A stretch of DNA of 64,000 nt from Erwinia sp. SLM-02 (GTDB taxonomy: Bacteria; Pseudomonadota; Gammaproteobacteria; Enterobacterales; Enterobacteriaceae): assembly GCF_037450285.1 (NCBI RefSeq), contig NZ_JAQISN010000001.1:2790001-2854000 (forward strand). Reading direction: 5' to 3'. Position numbers and translations under genes: made by a program. The notes under the pieces are model-generated. The model was not told the DNA's origin and did no database searches. It was given only the letters and a program-made list of their open reading frames with translations. Of this stretch, positions 59,572 through 64,000 are shown one piece after another (the first letter of the stretch is position 1; every line of letters starts with the position of its first letter).

Positions 59572-60725
59572 TTGTCCCCTGGTGGCGTCTTATGCTGCTG
59601 TTACCTGCGCTTCTCCTTACCCACTGCCAGGCTCATCATGTTAACCGCACGCGCCTTCCGCTGGCGGATCTCAGCCTTCCGGCAGGCGAGTCACCGCGAG
59701 TGTGGCTGTTGCCCCGCCCCCTGCCGCAGCCGGGGGGTCTGCGACCCTGCTGCGCTTTTGGCTATCATCTTCGGGCAAAGCTGTTTGGCATCCCGGTGCC
59801 GTGGTATCAGCTGGATAATGTTGTGGCCGCCGCGGATACCGGACAGCATCACTTCAATCCAAGCTTTCTGGATACGCTGAGCACCCTGCTCGGCATTAAC
59901 GGCGAGCATAACGGCCTGATCTACACCCGCCGGGGAGGGTTTATCGATCTGGCGCATCTGCGCGACAGCGCCGATAACACGCTCTGGCTGTTCAGCCACA
60001 TCTGGCCGCGGATGGGCCTGGATACCACACTTAAACTTGACGACGAGCTGGGACAGCGCGAAATTCGCCTGTTTACTTACACTCCACCGGCCAGCGCGAC
60101 CGACCGCTATCGTCTGGCGGTTTACCTCGCCGCCCATCTGGCCTTCGAACTTGCCGCATGGCATGAGGTGGCGCAGTGGTATGGCTTTGAATCGGTGCCG
60201 GGCTTCTCTGAGGGCGTGTCGGCATTTTCTCCGGAAGATCTCTACTCCAACCTGCTCGGTACCCGCGTGGCGATTGACTTACTCAACGCCGGTGGGGGCG
60301 CGTCCGTGTCGCGCTACCAGCAGGCCATGAGCACACTGATCCCTCAGGCGCTGGCGCAGCTTGGGGCAAAATCCCCTGCCGGTACGCGCTTTAACTTTGA
60401 TATGCTGGACCGCCTGTGGTGGAACAGCCGCTGCCGCCTGCCGGATAAATTTCTGCTGCGCTACCGAAACTATGATGTCAGTGAACGGCGGATGCCCTCA
60501 CGAGCGTGGGAAGGGGTTCCGGCTCTGAGACTGACACTGCCCGCCCACTTTCACGGTATTCCACTTGCCCGCTATGGCCGCCTGGAAATCCGGCGGGGAC
60601 GGGCGATGGCCCACCTGCCTCCACCGGAATCACACTACCTTTTCACCGATTTCCCCGCGCTGGCTCAGCGAGCTAAGTCTGCCGACCTCCGCCATCTGGC
60701 CAGCCTGCGCTACCGCTGTAACTGA
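59568..60725 (+). CDS. DUF4056 family lipoprotein
   Basis: The 385-residue product has a lipoprotein signal (MLLLPALLLTHC, Cys as acylation site) and the family pattern GLRPCCAFGYHLRAKLFGIP, HLAFELAAWHEVAQWYGFES and SEGVSAFSPEDLYSNLLGTR. Function unknown; the AWHEVAQWYG helix looks like a conserved active or binding site. GGGGAGG precedes a TTG start at 59568 that overlaps the preceding stop; an in-frame ATG at 59593 is the alternative. Third gene of the envelope operon. Confidence 0.78.
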   Translation: MIVPWWRLMLLLPALLLTHCQAHHVNRTRLPLADLSLPAGESPRVWLLPRPLPQPGGLRPCCAFGYHLRAKLFGIPVPWYQLDNVVAAADTGQHHFNPSFLDTLSTLLGINGEHNGLIYTRRGGFIDLAHLRDSADNTLWLFSHIWPRMGLDTTLKLDDELGQREIRLFTYTPPASATDRYRLAVYLAAHLAFELAAWHEVAQWYGFESVPGFSEGVSAFSPEDLYSNLLGTRVAIDLLNAGGGASVSRYQQAMSTLIPQALAQLGAKSPAGTRFNFDMLDRLWWNSRCRLPDKFLLRYRNYDVSERRMPSRAWEGVPALRLTLPAHFHGIPLARYGRLEIRRGRAMAHLPPPESHYLFTDFPALAQRAKSADLRHLASLRYRCN

Positions 60726-61138
60726 GCAGGCATTCACCCGTCCAATCCGAAAAACCATAATAAAAAGTTATCTTTGATTACGTTTACTCACACCGCCATC
60801 GCCCTCTTTTCGTCAGATTCCTCCCCTTCCTGAAGGCGCTTACCGCAGGCAAACGTTTAGCTGCTGACTTAATCACCACATTGACGTAAAGCGGAAAGTT
60901 CCCTTACTGAACGACTATTAATGTGACACACATCACATTTTAGCTGATTTGAAATGAAACAGAATTTGACAAGTGTGAGCAATCTCTATTTCCTTAGAGC
61001 CGGATAGCGGCACACTGCCGCAACATTACTGACGGGTGCTTTTATCAATCTTTTTAGCCCCGGATTAGGTGTCTTAATCAACCCAACCTGACCCTCGCGC
61101 TGGCTGCAGAGGATGGTCTTTGAGCATGTGGTAAAATA
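60726..61138. other. Intergenic region before tsx
   Basis: About 410 bases; contains the tsx promoter region with a perfect CRP site (separate entry). No ORF or RNA gene recognised. CytR sites are expected by analogy with E. coli but I cannot place them. Confidence 0.5.
60922..60937. promoter_or_regulatory. CRP-cAMP site upstream of tsx
   Basis: TGTGA-CACACA-TCACA matches the CRP consensus TGTGA-N6-TCACA exactly. tsx of E. coli is activated by CRP and repressed by CytR and DeoR. Confidence 0.9.
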
Positions 61139-62008
61139 ATGAAATATAAAATTATGATGGCTGGCGCGCTGGCAGCGCTCTCTTATACCCATTCCTCTTT
61201 CGCAGATACGAGCAGCAGCCCTGAATACGTTTCCGACTGGTGGCACCAGAGCGTCAACGTAGTAGGAAGCTACCACACCCGTTTCGGACCTCAGCTGAAC
61301 AACGATGTTTACCTGGAATATGAAGCCTTCGCGAAAAAAGACTGGTTTGATTTCTACGGTTACATCGATGTGCCTAAATTCTTCGGCGTGGGCAACGGTA
61401 ACGATAAGGGCGCATGGGATAACGGTTCCCCGTTCTTTATGGAAATTGAACCCCGCTTCTCTATCGATAAACTGACCGGCACTAACCTGGGCTTTGGTCC
61501 GTTCAAAGAGTGGTATTTCGCCAACAACTATATCTACGATATGGGTGACAACCGCGCTAACCGCCAGAACACCTGGTACATGGGTCTGGGTACCGATATC
61601 GATACGCATTCGGACGTTGGCCTGTCGCTGAACGTTTATGCGAAGTATCAGTGGGCGAACTACGGTGCCGCTAACGAAAATGAGTGGGATGGCTATCGCT
61701 TCAAGGTGAAATACTTTGTGCCGATCACCAGCCTGTGGGGCGGTAACCTGAGCTATATCGGCTTCACCAACTTTGACTGGGGTTCCGATCTGGGCGACAA
61801 CTCCGCGCCAGCGCGCACCAGCAACTCTATCGCCTCCAGTCATATTCTGTCACTGGGCTACGATCACTGGCACTACTCGTTCGTGGCGCGTTACTTCCAC
61901 AACGGCGGCCAGTGGAACGATGGCACCGAGCTGAACTTCGGCAACGGTCCGTTCCACGTCAAATCTAACGGTTTTGGTTACTACCTGGTTGTCGGCTACA
62001 ACTTCTGA
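61139..62008 (+). CDS. tsx: Nucleoside-specific outer-membrane channel Tsx
   Basis: Tsx lets nucleosides and deoxynucleosides diffuse across the outer membrane. The 289-residue precursor has a signal peptide (MKYKIMMAGALAALSYTHSS, cut after FA) and very strong conservation: WWHQSVNVVGSYHTRFGPQL, LEYEAFAKKDWFDFYGYID, FGPFKEWYFANNYIYDMG and the C-terminal GYYLVVGYNF. Length and motifs are those of E. coli Tsx. A terminator follows. Confidence 0.97.
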   Translation: MKYKIMMAGALAALSYTHSSFADTSSSPEYVSDWWHQSVNVVGSYHTRFGPQLNNDVYLEYEAFAKKDWFDFYGYIDVPKFFGVGNGNDKGAWDNGSPFFMEIEPRFSIDKLTGTNLGFGPFKEWYFANNYIYDMGDNRANRQNTWYMGLGTDIDTHSDVGLSLNVYAKYQWANYGAANENEWDGYRFKVKYFVPITSLWGGNLSYIGFTNFDWGSDLGDNSAPARTSNSIASSHILSLGYDHWHYSFVARYFHNGGQWNDGTELNFGNGPFHVKSNGFGYYLVVGYNF

Positions 62009-62033
62009 TAGCGGTACAACCTTGCTGAATTCT

Positions 62034-62060
62034 TAATGCGCCTGCGGGCGCATTTTTTTT
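62034..62060 (+). terminator. Terminator after tsx
   Basis: AATGCGCC and GGCGCATT form a stem with a TGCG loop and run into eight or more T. Confidence 0.92.
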
Positions 62061-62118
62061 GCCTGCCCGCAGCAGGTATACTGGCCGGGGCAATACTGCC
62101 TTAGCTAAAGGAATTTTT

Positions 62119-62691
62119 ATGTCTGCGATGTCTGCCGATCACAGCATTAAGCTGCGGCCTCTGGAACGTGAGGATCTGCGTTTTGTTCATCAGCTTGATA
62201 ATAACGCCAGCGTGATGCGTTACTGGTTTGAAGAACCGTATGAAGCTTTTGTTGAACTCTCCGATCTTTATGACAAGCATATTCACGATCAGAGCGAACG
62301 GCGGTTTGTGGTAGAGCATAAAGGGGTCAGCGCCGGGCTGGTTGAACTGGTGGAGATCGATCACATCCACCGCCGGGCGGAGTTTCAGATTATTATCGCG
62401 CCCAGCCATCAGGGTAAAGGGCTGGCCAGCAGAGCGGCAAAAATGGCGATGGAGTACGGTTTCTCAGTACTGAATCTGTACAAGCTCTATCTGATCGTCG
62501 ACAAAGAAAACGAGAAGGCTATCCATATTTACCGCAAGCTGGGCTTTATCGTGGAAGGGGAACTCATTCACGAATTCTTTATTAACGGGGAGTACCGCAA
62601 CACCATCCGTATGTGCATTTTCCAGCATCAGTATCTGGAAAAATTCAGGCCGGTAAACGGCAGTGGGATGGTCAGCCCAACGGCCCAGTAA
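62119..62691 (+). CDS. speG: Spermidine N1-acetyltransferase
   Basis: SpeG acetylates spermidine and spermine with acetyl-CoA and so limits polyamine toxicity. The 190-residue GNAT protein starts MSAMSADHSIKLRPLEREDL and has YWFEEPYEAFVELSDLYDKH, the acetyl-CoA loop APSHQGKGLASRAAKMAMEY and YLIVDKENEKAIHIYRKLGF. AAGGA is upstream of the ATG at 62119. It is four residues longer than the E. coli protein. Confidence 0.96.
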   Translation: MSAMSADHSIKLRPLEREDLRFVHQLDNNASVMRYWFEEPYEAFVELSDLYDKHIHDQSERRFVVEHKGVSAGLVELVEIDHIHRRAEFQIIIAPSHQGKGLASRAAKMAMEYGFSVLNLYKLYLIVDKENEKAIHIYRKLGFIVEGELIHEFFINGEYRNTIRMCIFQHQYLEKFRPVNGSGMVSPTAQ

Positions 62692-62718
62692 CGCCCTCCC
62701 CGCTCATCGGGCGGGGAA

Positions 62719-63054
62719 TCAGTCGAACATGCGTTCCAGATAGCGTTCCAGCGCGGCACGTGAGCTGAATCCGTAAGGAATACCGTAGTGATCGTTCGAA
62801 TCCCCAACCAGATACATCGGGAAGCGGACATAGTGTTCACAGGTTTTAATATCTGAAGCCGGTACCGCAATGGCCTGGCTCCTCTCTTTCAATGTCGGAT
62901 GGATCACCAGCGCCGTACGACCCAATCGCGCCTCACGATTAACATAGACGTAGTTTTCACCCCGACTGTAACCGTAGCTTTTAGCGGTAACCGTATCCAT
63001 CTCAAATCCCGCCTTTTCCAGTACGCGAGCTACCTCATCAGGTCGTAAATACAT
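62719..63054 (-). CDS. ygaC: DUF2002 family protein YgaC
   Basis: A small conserved protein of unknown function, Fur-regulated in E. coli as I recall. The 111 residues MYLRPDEVARVLEKAGFEMD ... RRENYVYVNREAR-type segment (here RGENYVYVNREARLGRTALV) and SRAALERYLERMF match YgaC along the full length. It is divergent from ygaM, as in E. coli. Confidence 0.92.
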   Translation of the reverse strand: MYLRPDEVARVLEKAGFEMDTVTAKSYGYSRGENYVYVNREARLGRTALVIHPTLKERSQAIAVPASDIKTCEHYVRFPMYLVGDSNDHYGIPYGFSSRAALERYLERMFD

Positions 63055-63203
63055 GCTTTTTCCTCTGTGTCTGCAAACCCCGCAACCTTACCTCAGGCCA
63101 CATAGTCGAGGCTTTCGGAATAATCCATAAACGCAGGTTTTCAGCGTCACGGATTTTTAGCCTGTCTATACTTAATAGTACATTTCAAAACCAGGGAGCG
63201 AAA

Positions 63204-63527
63204 ATGTTCAACCGGACAGCGAAAAATAATGATATTGACCTGAGTGAAGATGTTTCACTGCTGGCAGATACGCTTGATGACCTGCTGAAATCCTACGGCA
63301 GTAAAGCGAAGGATGACGTGGAAGGGGCCAGAAACCGTGCAGAAAGCCTGTTGAAAGAGACCCGCGCCAGACTGCAGGGCAATAACCGGGTAACTCAGGC
63401 AGCCAGGGATGCGGGCGCGCAGGTGGACACCTATGTTCGTGACAAACCCTGGCACGGCGTTGGGATCGGCGCCGCCCTCGGCGTCGTCATCGGGGCACTC
63501 ATCGCCACCACCACAACCCGCCGTTAG
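63204..63527 (+). CDS. ygaM: DUF883 family membrane-anchored protein YgaM
   Basis: A 107-residue protein of the ElaB/YgaM/YqjD family, thought to bind ribosomes at the inner membrane in stationary phase. It has a helical charged middle (DDVEGARNRAESLLKETRAR), the PWHGVGIGAALGVVIGALIA membrane segment near the C-terminus and a basic tail TTTTRR. GGGAG precedes the ATG. Lies before nrdH as in E. coli. Confidence 0.93.
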   Translation: MFNRTAKNNDIDLSEDVSLLADTLDDLLKSYGSKAKDDVEGARNRAESLLKETRARLQGNNRVTQAARDAGAQVDTYVRDKPWHGVGIGAALGVVIGALIATTTTRR

Positions 63528-63546
63528 TACCGTTTATTTTTTGAAC

Positions 63547-63581
63547 AAATGCTCGCCGATCACAGTGCGGGCATTTTTTTT
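63547..63581 (+). terminator. Terminator after ygaM
   Basis: AAATGCTCGC pairs with GCGGGCATTT (G-U or mismatch in the middle) around a 10-base loop and is followed by a T-run. Confidence 0.75.
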
Positions 63582-63640
63582 ATCTGCGCAAAACCTTGTG
63601 GCATAAGGCTTGTGAGCAAGCTGGCTAAATAAATACGCTT

Positions 63641-63687
63641 TTCCTATATCTTGTGTGGTTGCTTTTTATGGCCACTATATCTAGTAT
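63641..63687. promoter_or_regulatory. Paired NrdR boxes upstream of nrdH
   Basis: TTCCTATATCTTGTGT (63641-63656) and CCACTATATCTAGTAT (63672-63687) resemble the 16-bp NrdR box (ACAnnATATnTwGTGT type) and are 31 bp apart centre to centre, about three helical turns, as found before ribonucleotide reductase operons. Confidence 0.75.
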
Positions 63688-63794
63688 TCACTTCATCAAG
63701 ACCACGCAACATGGTGTGGCAGTGGCGGCGCGAGTCGGGCAGTAATTTCCGCGCCAGAGACTAAGTTAACCAGCCCGTAAGGTGAATACGAATC

Positions 63795-64000
63795 ATGCGC
63801 ATTATTATTTACACTAAAAATAATTGTGTCCAGTGCAACGCGACAAAAAATGCGATGGATAAGAAAGGGATCGACTATCAGCTGATCAACCTCGATAGCG
63901 AACCTGCTCACGTTGAAACTCTCAAGTCTCTTGGTTATCGCCAGGTCCCGGTCGTCATGGCCGAACAGGATCACTGGAGCGGTTTCCGCCCGGATAAAAT
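63795..64000 (+). CDS. nrdH: Glutaredoxin-like protein NrdH, C-terminus beyond the window
   Basis: NrdH reduces the class Ib ribonucleotide reductase NrdEF. The 68 codons in the window read MRIIIYTKNNCVQCNATKNA with the redox CVQC motif, then YRQVPVVM and WSGFRPDK, matching NrdH (about 75-80 residues). nrdI, nrdE and nrdF should follow outside the window. Confidence 0.95.
   Translation, partial: MRIIIYTKNNCVQCNATKNAMDKKGIDYQLINLDSEPAHVETLKSLGYRQVPVVMAEQDHWSGFRPDK

Noticed and set aside
1..64000. CRISPR arrays, rRNA and tRNA genes
   Set aside because: No regularly spaced repeats and no tRNA or rRNA sequences were seen apart from the tRNA-like part of ssrA.

Overview
The window is a chromosomal segment of a gamma-proteobacterium of the Enterobacterales. 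The core gene order (pdxJ-recO-era-rnc-lepB-lepA, rseC-rseB-rseA-rpoE, nadB, trmN6, srmB, grcA, ung, grpE, nadK-recN-bamE, rnfH-ratA, smpB-ssrA, later ygaC-ygaM-nrdH) matches that of Escherichia coli and its relatives, and the proteins are close to full-length counterparts. The accessory content (dtnK/pdxA2, a C39 exporter, many small catabolic cassettes) suggests an Erwinia/Pantoea-like plant or insect associate; this genus-level guess is an inference only.

Layout. 1-20.4 kb is conserved housekeeping DNA: vitamin B6, recombination repair, ribosome and RNA maturation, signal peptidase, the envelope-stress operon rpoE-rseABC, NAD synthesis, tRNA modification, DEAD-box helicase, glycyl-radical repair, uracil-DNA glycosylase, the heat-shock nucleotide exchange factor, NAD kinase, SOS-regulated recN, outer-membrane assembly lipoprotein and trans-translation (smpB and the tmRNA). 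Readable control sites include an RNase III-type leader hairpin, a sigma-E promoter with an rseD-like leader ORF, a NadR box, an FNR site, a sigma-32 promoter and two LexA boxes.

20.4-27.7 kb is a decayed island just downstream of ssrA. It holds an N-terminal P4-type integrase fragment, a two-gene cassette with nuclease-fold signatures, two nested and inactivated IS3-family elements, a C-terminal integrase fragment with stop codons, an OLD-type ATPase/TOPRIM protein and a broken Ogr/Delta-type phage zinc-finger gene. The A/T-rich codon use of the cargo differs from the flanks.

27.7-47.3 kb is a run of catabolic cassettes, mostly each with its own regulator: a PTS permease with an MBL hydrolase, a DeoR regulator and an M24/creatinase-fold protein; a D-threonate-type cassette (KdgT-like permease, DUF1537 kinase, PdxA2, DeoR regulator); a GntR regulator with aldehyde dehydrogenase and DapA-family lyase; an EamA exporter; a sugar-porter MFS protein; an AraC/GlxA regulator; and a MarR-controlled UbiX/UbiD decarboxylase pair.

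47.3-60.7 kb carries envelope and secretion genes: a C39-peptidase ABC exporter with an HlyD-type adaptor, an orphan VasL/TssA-like protein, an operon of HAD hydrolase, APH-fold kinase and class-III PLP enzyme with an Lrp-type regulator, an RBBP9-like hydrolase, and a tight three-gene operon of a beta-barrel protein, a POTRA-less Omp85-type barrel and a DUF4056 lipoprotein. The last 3 kb returns to core genes: tsx with a perfect CRP site, speG, ygaC, ygaM and the start of nrdH preceded by paired NrdR boxes.

The candidates for poorly described systems are the two-gene nuclease-fold cassette in the ssrA island, the C39 exporter unit with its odd small ORF, the kinase/PLP amino-alcohol operon and the three-gene outer-membrane operon.
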